Assembly: GCA_023412175.1 (NCBI GenBank)
Contig: JAEYOB010000725.1
Location: 1-5,314, forward strand
Direction: 5' to 3'
DNA: 5,314 nucleotides
Source: Pseudomonadota bacterium
GTDB lineage: Bacteria; Pseudomonadota; Alphaproteobacteria; Azospirillales; Azospirillaceae
Below the pieces are notes generated by a model, which worked only from the letters and a program-made list of their open reading frames with translations, did not search any database and was not told where the DNA came from. Both the position numbers and the translations under genes were made by a program. The first letter of the stretch is position 1. The number at the start of each line of letters is the position of its first letter. Positions 1-5,314 of this stretch are shown one piece after another.

Positions 1-16
1 CCCCTTCACCATGCCC

Positions 17-33
17 AGCGCCCGCCGGGCGCT
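17..33. other. Inverted repeat upstream of the integrase
   Basis: Two perfect 8-nt arms (17-24 and 26-33) flank a single base; as a hairpin this would fold with a 6-bp stem and a 5-nt loop. It lies 24 nt before the integrase start codon. No T-tract follows, so it is not a convincing intrinsic terminator. It could be the end of an upstream unit, an integrase/excisionase binding site, or a chance product of GC-rich sequence. Confidence 0.25.
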
Positions 34-46
34 CCCCACCACCATC

Positions 47-52
47 AGAGGA
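47..52 (+). promoter_or_regulatory. Ribosome binding site of the integrase
   Basis: AGAGGA lies 5 nt before the ATG at 58. It decides the start codon: the overlapping ATG at 11 is in another frame and has no such site. Confidence 0.6.
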
Positions 53-57
53 CCGCC

Positions 58-1203
58 ATGCCTATCATCAACCGGGGGCTTGTCAGCGACCCGCCGGCCG
101 TGCCGGAGGGCGAGCGCAAGCTCCGCCTCTTCGATGACAAGCTGCCCGGCTTCTTCATCGAGATCTGGCCGTCGGGCACCATCACCTTCTACGTCCGCTA
201 CCGCGACCCGCGTGGCAGGGGGCGCGAGATGCGCATCGGCCGCCTCGGCGAGGTCACGGCCGACCAGGCCCGCAAGAAGGCGCACGAGATCAAGGCCCAG
301 GCCCGGCTCGGCGGCGACCCCGCCGGGGAGCGCGACAAGCTCAAGGCCATGCCGACGTTCTCCGCCTTCATGGAGAGCCGCTACCTGCCCTTCGTGAAGG
401 ACCGCATCCGCTCCCACCTCGACCACGAGAGCTTCTACCGCGTCCGCCTCAAGGCCCGCTGGGGCAACCGCCGGATGGACGAGATCAAGCCGCACGATGT
501 CGCCGCCCTCCAGGACAGCCTGCGCAAGGAGGGGCTGGCCAACGGCACCATCAACCGGTACACGGCCTTCGTCCGCCGGGTGTTCAACCTGGCGCTCGAG
601 TGGGAGGTGATCGAGGGCCGCAACCCGGCGCGCAAGGCGGTGATGGCGCGCGAGCACCACCGCGAGAAGTTCCTCACCGAGGCCGAGCTGCGCGCCCTGT
701 TCCTCGCCCTCGACCGCGAGCCCAACCAGGTCGCCGCCAGCGCCATCGCCCTGCTCGCCGCGACCGGCGCCCGGCGCAGCGAGGCGATGAAGGCACGGTG
801 GGAGCACATCGACGTGGAGCGCCGGCTGTGGGTCGTGCCGGTCTCGAAGAGCGGGCGGCGCCGGCACATCCCGCTGTCCGACATGGCGGTGCGTATTCTC
901 GTGCGGCAACCCCGTGCCGACGGCTGCCCGTGGGTGTTTCCGGGGCAGAACCGAAAGAAGCACATCGGCTGCCTGCGCAACACGTGGCTGAGCGTGAAGA
1001 AGGCAGCGGGTCTGGATATCGACCTGTGGTTGCATGATCTGAGGCATACTTTCGCCAGCACGTTGGTCAGCAAGGGCCGGACCCTCTACGAAGTCAGCCA
1101 GCTGCTCGGCCACAGCCAGATGTCGATGACCATGCGCTACGCGCACCTCGCCCCGCAGCGCCTGCTGGAGGCCGCCAACGAGGCGCTGCCGGACCTCAGC
1201 TGA
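58..1203 (+). CDS. Tyrosine-type site-specific recombinase/integrase
   Basis: This 381-aa protein is a tyrosine recombinase of the phage/genomic-island integrase type, which cuts and rejoins DNA at attachment sites through a 3'-phosphotyrosine link. Residues about 20-90 resemble an arm-type DNA-binding domain (DUF4102-like), about 100-185 a core-binding SAM-like domain, and about 205-370 the catalytic domain. The active site looks complete: R239 in TGARRSE, a likely beta-hairpin lysine K264, H326-x-x-R329 in LHDLRHTF, H352 in LLGHS, and the nucleophile Y361 in TMRYAHL. Length is normal for the family. The ATG at 58 is preceded by AGAGGA with 5-nt spacing, and the gene ends in tandem TGA-TAG. 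It stands alone with a terminator behind it, as expected for an integrase at the end of an island or prophage. No excisionase is visible. The family call is firm; the element and target site are unknown. Confidence 0.95.
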   Translation: MPIINRGLVSDPPAVPEGERKLRLFDDKLPGFFIEIWPSGTITFYVRYRDPRGRGREMRIGRLGEVTADQARKKAHEIKAQARLGGDPAGERDKLKAMPTFSAFMESRYLPFVKDRIRSHLDHESFYRVRLKARWGNRRMDEIKPHDVAALQDSLRKEGLANGTINRYTAFVRRVFNLALEWEVIEGRNPARKAVMAREHHREKFLTEAELRALFLALDREPNQVAASAIALLAATGARRSEAMKARWEHIDVERRLWVVPVSKSGRRRHIPLSDMAVRILVRQPRADGCPWVFPGQNRKKHIGCLRNTWLSVKKAAGLDIDLWLHDLRHTFASTLVSKGRTLYEVSQLLGHSQMSMTMRYAHLAPQRLLEAANEALPDLS

Positions 1204-1254
1204 TAGAGTGCCGCCTGCTGCGACAAGGCGCATTTCGGATCGGAAGCCAAGTGT

Positions 1255-1294
1255 GCCCGGCAGCCTCGGCTGCCGGGCCCATCCCATGTTTTTT
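1255..1294 (+). terminator. Intrinsic terminator after the integrase
   Basis: A perfect 10-bp GC-rich stem (1255-1264 paired with 1269-1278) closes a 4-nt CTCG loop. Six T residues follow at 1289-1294. The T-run starts 10 nt after the stem, farther than in a classical terminator, so efficiency is uncertain. Its place 51 nt after the integrase stop fits separation of integrase transcription from the radical SAM unit. Confidence 0.6.
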
Positions 1295-1465
1295 GGCCGC
1301 ACAACAGCAGCGGAACGCTGGCCGCGGCTCTCTGGCTTTGTCCCGGGTGCCGTGGTATGTGGCTACCCGCAAGGACGCAGCCGGGCGATCGTGACAGAGA
1401 GGTCGAGTGCCCGTCCAACGGTCCGCGAGCGATCAGTGGCGGCTGTACGTGAGCGGCATGATGCC
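1295..1465 (+). other. Gene-free spacer before the radical SAM unit
   Basis: No convincing gene is seen here on either strand. The radical SAM frame stays open back to 1208, but that extension contains the terminator, has no ribosome binding site and shows no recognisable domain. The promoter for the downstream unit should lie here, yet I see no good -35/-10 pair. A short 11-nt palindrome (1455-1465, GGCATGATGCC) ends just before the ribosome binding site of the GTG start. Confidence 0.4.
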
Positions 1466-1473
1466 GGGGAGAG
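1466..1473 (+). promoter_or_regulatory. Ribosome binding site that fixes the GTG start of the radical SAM gene
   Basis: GGGGAGAG ends 7 nt before the GTG at 1481. It is the only strong Shine-Dalgarno sequence in this frame upstream of the cysteine motif, so the GTG is preferred over the distant ATG at 1208. Confidence 0.65.
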
Positions 1474-1480
1474 CACCGTC

Positions 1481-2305
1481 GTGAACCCGAAGGACAACGA
1501 GGCCCTTGCTCTGGCGGAGTTCAGGTCGGGGACCTGCGTGGTCACGAGCATGCCGGTGACGGTGACGCTGGAGACGTCGTCGATCTGCAACCTGCGCTGC
1601 GTGATGTGCCCACACAGCATCGGCGCCGTGGAGCGCCCCAAGCACCTGGAGGAAGCGCTCGCCGAGAAGGTCAGCGGATTCCTCGGCCGGGCGAAGAGCG
1701 TCCAGCTTCACGGCATCGGGGAGCCCCTGGCCAGCCCAGCGTTCTGGTCCGTGCTGGAGCGGCTGCCCCAAGGCTGCGACGCTTCGATCAACACGAACCT
1801 CACGCTGCTCGACGAGCGCCGGCTCTCGCGCCTCGTCGCCTCCCACATCGGCCTGATCAACGTCTCGGTCGACGCCGCGACGGCAGAGACCTACCGGAAG
1901 ATCCGTGGGCACGCGTTCGAGGAGCTGCCCCGCAACGTCAAGCGCCTGATTGCGGCTCGCGCTGACGCTGGCGCGCTGCGCCCGCTCGTGTACCTGAACA
2001 TGACCCTCATGCGCGCGAACATCGAGGAGGCACCGGCATTCGTCGCGCTTGCGGCGGACCTCGGGGCTGACGCCGTGTGCTTCTGGCATCTGAACCGCTG
2101 GCCGGACGACGAGATGGCCCGCTACCGGGTGGAAAAGGGCGAGTGGCTCTTCGACTACGCGGCCGAGGGGCTGTGGAACTTCCCGGTGCTGTCAAACCAG
2201 CGCCTTCAGGAAGCGATGGAGGTGGGCCGGCACCTCGGCATCCCGGTGCATCTCGACCACAACAAGGGCGTCTTCTTCGACGAGGAAGGCTCGGACCATG
2301 ACTGA
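1481..2305 (+). CDS. Radical SAM core protein (SPASM domain on a separate, overlapping ORF)
   Basis: This 274-aa protein is a radical SAM enzyme core: a [4Fe-4S] cluster reductively cleaves S-adenosylmethionine to start radical chemistry. The cluster motif CxxxCxxC is C36, C40 and C43 (CNLRCVMC) in the usual place after the first beta strand. The SAM-contacting GGE-like motif is GIGEPL (78-83). Later barrel strands carry SINTNLTLL, NVSVDA and YLNMTLM. The chain ends after about one full barrel, just where SPASM-type enzymes begin their auxiliary-cluster domain, and that domain is encoded by the next ORF. The stop overlaps the next start by 8 nt, implying translational coupling. The substrate cannot be read from the sequence. 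Nearby UDP-sugar and TPR genes suggest a role in a surface-polysaccharide or related modification pathway, which is inference. A frameshifted single gene is the alternative to a true split. Confidence 0.9.
   Translation: MNPKDNEALALAEFRSGTCVVTSMPVTVTLETSSICNLRCVMCPHSIGAVERPKHLEEALAEKVSGFLGRAKSVQLHGIGEPLASPAFWSVLERLPQGCDASINTNLTLLDERRLSRLVASHIGLINVSVDAATAETYRKIRGHAFEELPRNVKRLIAARADAGALRPLVYLNMTLMRANIEEAPAFVALAADLGADAVCFWHLNRWPDDEMARYRVEKGEWLFDYAAEGLWNFPVLSNQRLQEAMEVGRHLGIPVHLDHNKGVFFDEEGSDHD
2282..2289 (+). promoter_or_regulatory. Ribosome binding site for the SPASM ORF
   Basis: GAGGAAGG lies inside the end of the radical SAM gene, 8 nt before the ATG at 2298. It supports genuine re-initiation on the second ORF, although the same bases also encode the acidic EEG tail of the first protein. 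Confidence 0.55.
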
Positions 2306-2714
2306 GACCGTCAAGGACTGCCACTATCCCTGGACGTGGATGATGGTCACGGCCGATGGCGCCGTGAAGCCCTGCTGCTTCGCCTCAGGAACCCTCGGCA
2401 ACCTGCACGAGGCCTCGGCCGAGGAGATCTGGAACGGCTCCATTGCAGTGGAGCTGCGGAAGTTCATCAAGGCGAACCGCGTCCACGCCGTCTGCGCCAA
2501 GGCCCCGTGTAAGTACGTACAGAGCATGCAGGCGGTCGTCGAGGAGCTGCCGACGGTGACTCCGGTGGCGGACACGCCGGAGCAGTTCGATGAGGCATGG
2601 TATCTGGAAGCATACTCTGATGTCGCTGAAGCGGTCCGGCTCGGGGCCTTTGCGTCAGGATGGCAGCATTACCGTCTGCATGGGCGGGCCGAGCGACGAC
2701 GTCCGACCGCGTAG
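2298..2714 (+). CDS. Stand-alone SPASM-domain protein with C-terminal YLxxYxDV module
   Basis: This 138-aa protein matches the C-terminal half of radical SAM/SPASM enzymes. C8 (CHYPW), C26 and C27 (VKPCC), then C66 and C71 give the cysteine pattern of an auxiliary iron-sulfur cluster domain, with family-typical TADGAVKPCC, LGNLHE and EEIWNG in order. Residues 97-136 form a separate module: FDEAWYLEAY-DVAEAV, then SGWQHYRLHGRAE-RRP. I recall this pattern as a short repeat-like module on glycosyltransferases and surface proteins of alphaproteobacteria; that is unverified memory. The protein has no SAM-binding CxxxCxxC of its own and presumably works with the radical SAM protein directly upstream, with which it overlaps by 8 nt (ATGACTGA). 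If a 1-nt frameshift is responsible, this is the lost C-terminus of one gene, but the ribosome binding site and the break at a domain boundary favour a real split. Confidence 0.85.
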   Translation: MTETVKDCHYPWTWMMVTADGAVKPCCFASGTLGNLHEASAEEIWNGSIAVELRKFIKANRVHAVCAKAPCKYVQSMQAVVEELPTVTPVADTPEQFDEAWYLEAYSDVAEAVRLGAFASGWQHYRLHGRAERRRPTA

Positions 2715-2746
2715 GCCGGTGTGGCTGCGCTCACCCTGGAGATCGT

Positions 2747-2941
2747 ATGGATCCATGGTCTCGTCTCCTGATCTACATGTGGCAGCTGTCCCGGCGCCGG
2801 ATCAGCCGCGCCGAGGTGATCATGTGGGCTGTGGTACTTGTCGGCGGGGGCGCGCTGGCACTGTACGAGTGGTACTTCGGGTGGCCGGAGGCGCTCACCG
2901 TGAACCCCATACGGCCAAGCCTTCCCGTCACAATGCGCTGA
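2747..2941 (+). CDS. Small single-pass inner-membrane protein, unknown function
   Basis: A 64-aa predicted membrane protein. An Arg-rich N-terminal stretch (R16, R17, R18, R21) precedes one hydrophobic helix at about 24-44 (MWAVVLVGGGALALYEW), which suggests the N-terminus faces the cytoplasm. After the helix comes GWPEALTVN. I have an impression of similar small alphaproteobacterial proteins with a GWP-x-x-LTV tail but could not check it. The ATG at 2747 is chosen because GGAG sits 5 nt upstream; a longer frame from 2660 would overlap the SPASM gene and has no such site. It starts 32 nt after the SPASM stop, so it may belong to the same transcript. Its last 14 nt overlap the 3' end of the convergent UDP-glucose dehydrogenase gene. 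No function is assigned. Confidence 0.6.
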   Translation: MDPWSRLLIYMWQLSRRRISRAEVIMWAVVLVGGGALALYEWYFGWPEALTVNPIRPSLPVTMR

Positions 2942-4307
2942 CCGGCATCCTACCCTCTCCCTCTTCAGTGGCGGCTGATCTCGACACCGATTCCGTCGCC
3001 CTGGTCGGCCGCCCGACCGAGCGGTAATCGAAGCCGGCCGCCGCCATGTCGCCGGGATTGTAGACGTTGCGCAGGTCGACCATGACGGGCCGCTTCAGCG
3101 CCGCCTTGACGCGCTTCAGGTCGAGCGCGCGGAACTCGTTCCACTCCGTCAGGATGGCGACGCAGTCGGCGCCCTCCAGCGCGGCGTAGGCGTTGTCGGC
3201 CCACTCCACGCCGGGCAGCAGTTTCCTCGCCTCGTGCATGGCTGCCGGGTCGAAGGCGCGCACGGTGGCCCCGGCCGCCTGCAGCGCCGGGACGATGTCC
3301 AGCGACGGCGCGTCGCGCATGTCGTCGGTGTTCGGCTTGAAGGCCACGCCCAGCACCGCCACGGTCTTGCCCTTCAGCGAGCCGTCGCAGACGTCCACGA
3401 TGCGCTGGGCCATGGACTGCTTGCGCTTGTCGTTGACGTCCACCACCGTCTCGACGATGCGGATCGGGCTGTCGTGGTCCTGGCCGGTGCGCACCAGCGC
3501 CAGCGTGTCCTTGGGGAAGCAGGAGCCGCCGTAGCCGGGGCCGGCGTGCAGGAACTTGCGGCCGATGCGGCCGTCCAGACCCATGCCCCTGGCGACGTCG
3601 TGCACGTTGGCGCCGACCTTCTCGCACAGGTCGGCGATCTCGTTGATGAAGGTGATCTTCACCGCCAGGAAGGCGTTCGCCGCGTACTTGATCAGTTCGG
3701 CCGTTTCCAGCTCGGTCGTGACGATGGGCGTCTCGATCAGCTAGAGCGGGCGGTAGAGCTGGCGCATCACCTCCTGCGCGCGCTCGGACGCGGTGCCGAT
3801 GACGACGCGGTCGGGCCGCATGAAGTCGCCGATGGCCGAGCCCTCGCGCAGGAACTCCGGGTTGGAGGCGACGTCGAACTCGGCGTCGGGGCGCGCCTCG
3901 CGGATGATGCGCTCCACCTCGCGGCCGGTGCCGACCGGCACGGTCGACTTGGTCACCACCACCGTGTAGTGGTCGAGGTTCTCGGCGATCTCCCTGGCGG
4001 CGCCGTAGACGTAGGACAGGTCGGCGTGGCCGTCGCCGCGGCGCGACGGGGTGCCGACGGCGATGAACACCGCGTCCACGCCCTTCATGGCCTCGGCGAG
4101 GTCGGTGGTGAAGGACAGGCGGCCGGCGGCGACGTTGCGGTTGACCAGATCATCGAGACCGGGCTCGTAGATGGGGATCTCGCCCTTCTTCAGGCGCTCG
4201 ATCTTGCTCTGGTCCTTGTCGACGCAGCAGACGTGCACGCCGAATTCCGAAAAACAGGCCCCGGACACCAGACCCACATACCCAGTGCCGATCATCGCGA
4301 TGCGCAT
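2928..4307 (-). pseudogene. ugd: UDP-glucose 6-dehydrogenase gene interrupted by an in-frame amber codon
   Basis: The frame encodes UDP-glucose 6-dehydrogenase, which oxidises UDP-glucose to UDP-glucuronate with two NAD+ in the cytoplasm for polysaccharide synthesis. Read through, it is 459 codons, near full length. The NAD-binding GTGYVG is at 7-12, followed by AVGTPS, TKSTVPVGTG and NPEFLREG. The central KYAAN has K207 and N211, the catalytic cysteine C263 lies in GYGGSCFPKD, and the UDP-binding part begins VAVLGVAFKPNTDDMRD. Codon 189 is TAG, where relatives have Tyr in RPLYLIETPIV. The frame is unchanged on both sides, so this is one substitution (TAC or TAT to TAG). The stop leaves a 188-aa NAD-domain fragment. 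Restart at GTG 3662 would lack K207 and N211. ATG 4307 is preceded by AGGA. A C-terminal tail of about 25 residues after SVGR is unusual. Functional only if the stop is suppressed or is a sequencing error. Confidence 0.93.
3741..3743 (-). other. ugd: Premature amber stop (TAG) in ugd, codon 189
   Basis: On the minus strand the local reading is CTC TAC CGC CCG CTC TAG CTG ATC. The residues before it (LYRPL) and after it (LIETPIV) are both typical of the family, so the stop replaces one residue and no base was gained or lost. It lies between the NAD-binding domain and the central helix holding the active-site Lys and Asn. Confidence 0.9.
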
Positions 4308-4311
4308 CAGT

Positions 4312-4315
4312 TCCT
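4312..4315 (-). promoter_or_regulatory. Ribosome binding site of ugd
   Basis: On the minus strand, AGGA lies 4 nt before the ATG at 4307. It supports starting at MRIAMIGTGYVG rather than at the upstream in-frame codon at 4403, which would add 32 residues with no family resemblance. Confidence 0.55.
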
Positions 4316-4381
4316 GCCTTCCTAAAAGTTTGCTGCCTAGCGGCGAACTATTCACAAAAGACGCCTTGATATGACCAATTG

Positions 4382-4410
4382 TTCTTACAGAAACGGCTTC
4401 CACTCGTCAA
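4382..4410 (-). promoter_or_regulatory. Candidate promoter for ugd
   Basis: On the minus strand, TTGACG (4410-4405; five of six matches to the -35 consensus) is followed after 17 nt by TAAGAA (4387-4382; three of six to the -10). The surrounding sequence is clearly more AT-rich than the genes. A start near 4375 would give a leader of roughly 70 nt. The -10 match is weak, so this is a candidate only. Confidence 0.35.
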
Positions 4411-4440
4411 AATAGAACTCCACTCCTCGGCACTCCGCTT

Positions 4441-4584
4441 CCTTGACGGGCGACGTGCAAGATATTGGCGTGGCGGCTGTCGAACACCATGAACGTAGAG
4501 TTCTGCATTGCGTCACTTGCGGAAACGCTGGCGCGCCACGGGCGACAGGAGCTCTTCAATTCCGCATCACTCACCGGATGGATA
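4441..4584 (+). mobile_element. Remnant of an IS3-family transposase (OrfB)
   Basis: Plus-strand translation from 4465 gives LAWRLSNTM, then EFCIASLAETLARHG and ELFN. These match the stretch of IS3-family OrfB transposases between the first and second catalytic aspartates (typically D-W-x-x-R-x-V-L-A-W-R-L-S-N-T-M ... E-I-F-N-T-D-Q-G-S-Q-F-T-S). Upstream, a TGA at 4444 is explained by one missing base: GAC-(T)GG-GCG-ACG would restore the expected D-W-A-T. Downstream, FN runs directly into SASLTGW. This suggests an in-frame loss of about 8 codons including the TDQGSQF segment with the second catalytic Asp. Beyond about 4584 no similarity is apparent, and no terminal inverted repeats or OrfA are seen. 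It is a dead fragment, lying opposite to the minus-strand genes on each side. The family call is from memory of the motif. Confidence 0.65.
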
Positions 4585-4642
4585 CAGTGCGAACTCCTCG
4601 ATCGGCGTTCCTTCCCCTCCCAGGTAGAGGTAGCCGACTATG
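4585..4642. other. Unassigned sequence between IS remnant and TPR gene
   Basis: Together with the ugd leader and IS remnant, this completes a stretch of about 335 nt (4308-4642) without an intact gene. Minus-strand frames here give plausible-looking residues (GYLYLGGEG) but belong to a frame that runs antiphase through the TPR gene. No terminator hairpin for the TPR gene is evident. Confidence 0.3.
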
Positions 4643-5314
4643 TCAGCTCGCCCCGTTGTCCGCCACAAGGGCGGAGAGCGCCGCCCGCACGCGCGACTTG
4701 TAGTCGGGATTAACGTCAGTCCGGTCGCAGATGGCCTTGCACATGCTCCTTGCCTCCGGCAGCATACTTTCGGCGATGAATGCCATGTAGAGGGCGTACT
4801 GGATCTTAAGATCGCCCGGGAATTTCTCAGCGGCGAGTCTGCCGACGGCAACCGCCTCGGCGCTCCGCCCCAGCTTGGAGAGCAGCTCGACATACCATTT
4901 CCAGTCGTCCACGTTCGAGTCAGGCAGGGCGCAGGCCTTCGCGGCGGCCTGCATGGCGTCTTCGAACCGCTGCTCCTGGAAGAGCGCGTACTTCAGGTTC
5001 GCCCAACCGTGCCGCGACCGTTTGGACAGGGCGAGATGACGTCGCGCCTCGTTGAGTAGCACGCGACTCTGACGCGTGTTCCGCAGGAGGGCGGCGTAGT
5101 GATAGAAGGCGCTGCTGTTTGCCTGATCGGCGTCGAAGCGCCGTCGGGCGGCCCAGACGGCGACTCCCATGTGCCTTTGGCGCGCTGCGGCCTGGGCGAG
5201 GTTCGCGAGATAGCTGGGACTATAGCGCCGTCTCTCTCGCACACGCTGGCGCATGACCTCTAGGTCGAGCGCCCCCTCGGCTGCGGCGATCACCAGCGGC
5301 TTCAGGAGATCGAC
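4643..5314 (-). CDS. TPR-repeat protein, 5' end outside the window
   Basis: The minus-strand frame is open from the window edge to the TGA at 4643, giving at least 223 residues. The GTG at 5293 is not a convincing start because the frame continues upstream with normal-looking sequence. The protein is almost all helical with tetratricopeptide-like spacing: units near YLANLAQAAARQRH, AFYHYAALLRNT, GWANLKYALFQEQRFEDAM, WYVELLSKLGRSAEAVAVG and IQYALYMAFIAESMLPEA. The alternating aromatic, Ala and Leu positions suit a solenoid of roughly five repeats. TPR proteins act as protein-binding scaffolds and are often found, or fused to transferases, in polysaccharide loci. The N-terminal part that would show such a fusion is missing here. 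No membrane segment or signal is seen in the visible part. It points the same way as ugd but is separated from it by the IS remnant. Confidence 0.8.
   Translation of the reverse strand, partial: VDLLKPLVIAAAEGALDLEVMRQRVRERRRYSPSYLANLAQAAARQRHMGVAVWAARRRFDADQANSSAFYHYAALLRNTRQSRVLLNEARRHLALSKRSRHGWANLKYALFQEQRFEDAMQAAAKACALPDSNVDDWKWYVELLSKLGRSAEAVAVGRLAAEKFPGDLKIQYALYMAFIAESMLPEARSMCKAICDRTDVNPDYKSRVRAALSALVADNGAS

Noticed and set aside
11..397. 128-codon plus-strand frame at the window start
   Set aside because: It runs out of phase through the integrase and has an Arg/Ser/Ala-rich low-information translation.
1338..1366. TTGTCC-N17-GGCTAC as a promoter for the radical SAM unit
   Set aside because: The -10 element matches too poorly, and no sigma-54 style GG-N10-GC pair fits either.
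1208..1480. N-terminal extension of the radical SAM protein to the ATG at 1208
   Set aside because: The extension includes the integrase terminator, shows no domain and has no ribosome binding site; the GTG at 1481 has a strong one at proper spacing.
2290..2305. Programmed ribosomal frameshift joining radical SAM and SPASM
   Set aside because: No slippery heptamer or strong downstream structure is evident; re-initiation at the ATG with its own ribosome binding site explains the overlap more simply.
3234..4325. 363-codon plus-strand open frame opposite ugd
   Set aside because: It is antisense to a frame carrying every UDP-glucose dehydrogenase motif; its His/Asp/Val-rich translation is the usual shadow of a GC-rich gene.
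4308..4403. Extending ugd upstream to an in-frame start at 4403
   Set aside because: The added 32 residues do not resemble the family, whose members begin at MRIAMIGTGYVG, and AGGA sits just before the ATG at 4307.
4407..4574. Minus-strand short frame with coding-like residues (STFMVFDSRHANILHVARQ)
   Set aside because: It is the antisense of the transposase stretch LAWRLSNTM...EFC on the plus strand, which matches a known family far better.
4567..4893. 108-codon minus-strand frame ending in GYLYLGGEGTPIEEFALYPSGE
   Set aside because: Most of it overlaps the TPR gene in another frame. The tail looks protein-like, but I cannot tie it to a family and the downstream part is antisense to the IS remnant.

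Overview
The window is GC-rich and reads like an alphaproteobacterium of the Rhodospirillales/Azospirillum kind. That placement rests on base composition, the style of the UDP-glucose dehydrogenase, and a C-terminal module I associate with that group; it is inference, not a database result. It looks like the edge of an accessory or genomic-island region next to a cell-surface polysaccharide locus. In about 5.3 kb there is an integrase, a decayed insertion-sequence fragment and a sugar-nucleotide gene broken by a stop codon.

Layout, plus strand: an intact tyrosine recombinase/integrase (58-1203) ends in tandem stops and is followed by a hairpin terminator (1255-1294). A gene-free spacer leads to a three-gene unit: a radical SAM core protein (GTG start at 1481, stop 2305), a separate SPASM-domain protein overlapping it by 8 nt (2298-2714), and a predicted 64-aa single-pass membrane protein (2747-2941). 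The radical SAM and SPASM halves are normally one polypeptide. Here they are split at the domain boundary, and the second ORF has its own good ribosome binding site. The SPASM protein also carries a C-terminal YLxxYxDV...SGxxHYxxHGRAE module.

Layout, minus strand: a UDP-glucose 6-dehydrogenase gene (4307 to 2928) is complete from GxGYVG to the UDP-binding domain but has one in-frame amber codon (3743-3741) where a Tyr codon is expected. Its 3' end overlaps the small membrane gene tail to tail by 14 nt. Upstream lies a leader with a candidate promoter, then a plus-strand scrap of an IS3-family transposase (about 4441-4584). Beyond that is the 3' part of a TPR-repeat protein (4643 to the window end), whose 5' end is outside the window.

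Functional reading: UDP-glucuronate production, TPR proteins and radical SAM/SPASM enzymes are all commonly met in exopolysaccharide/capsule loci. The integrase and IS remnant suggest the locus has been rearranged, and the broken ugd suggests decay or redundancy with another copy. No tRNA, rRNA or CRISPR array is recognisable, with the caveat that bases 1-11 could be a tRNA 3' end.
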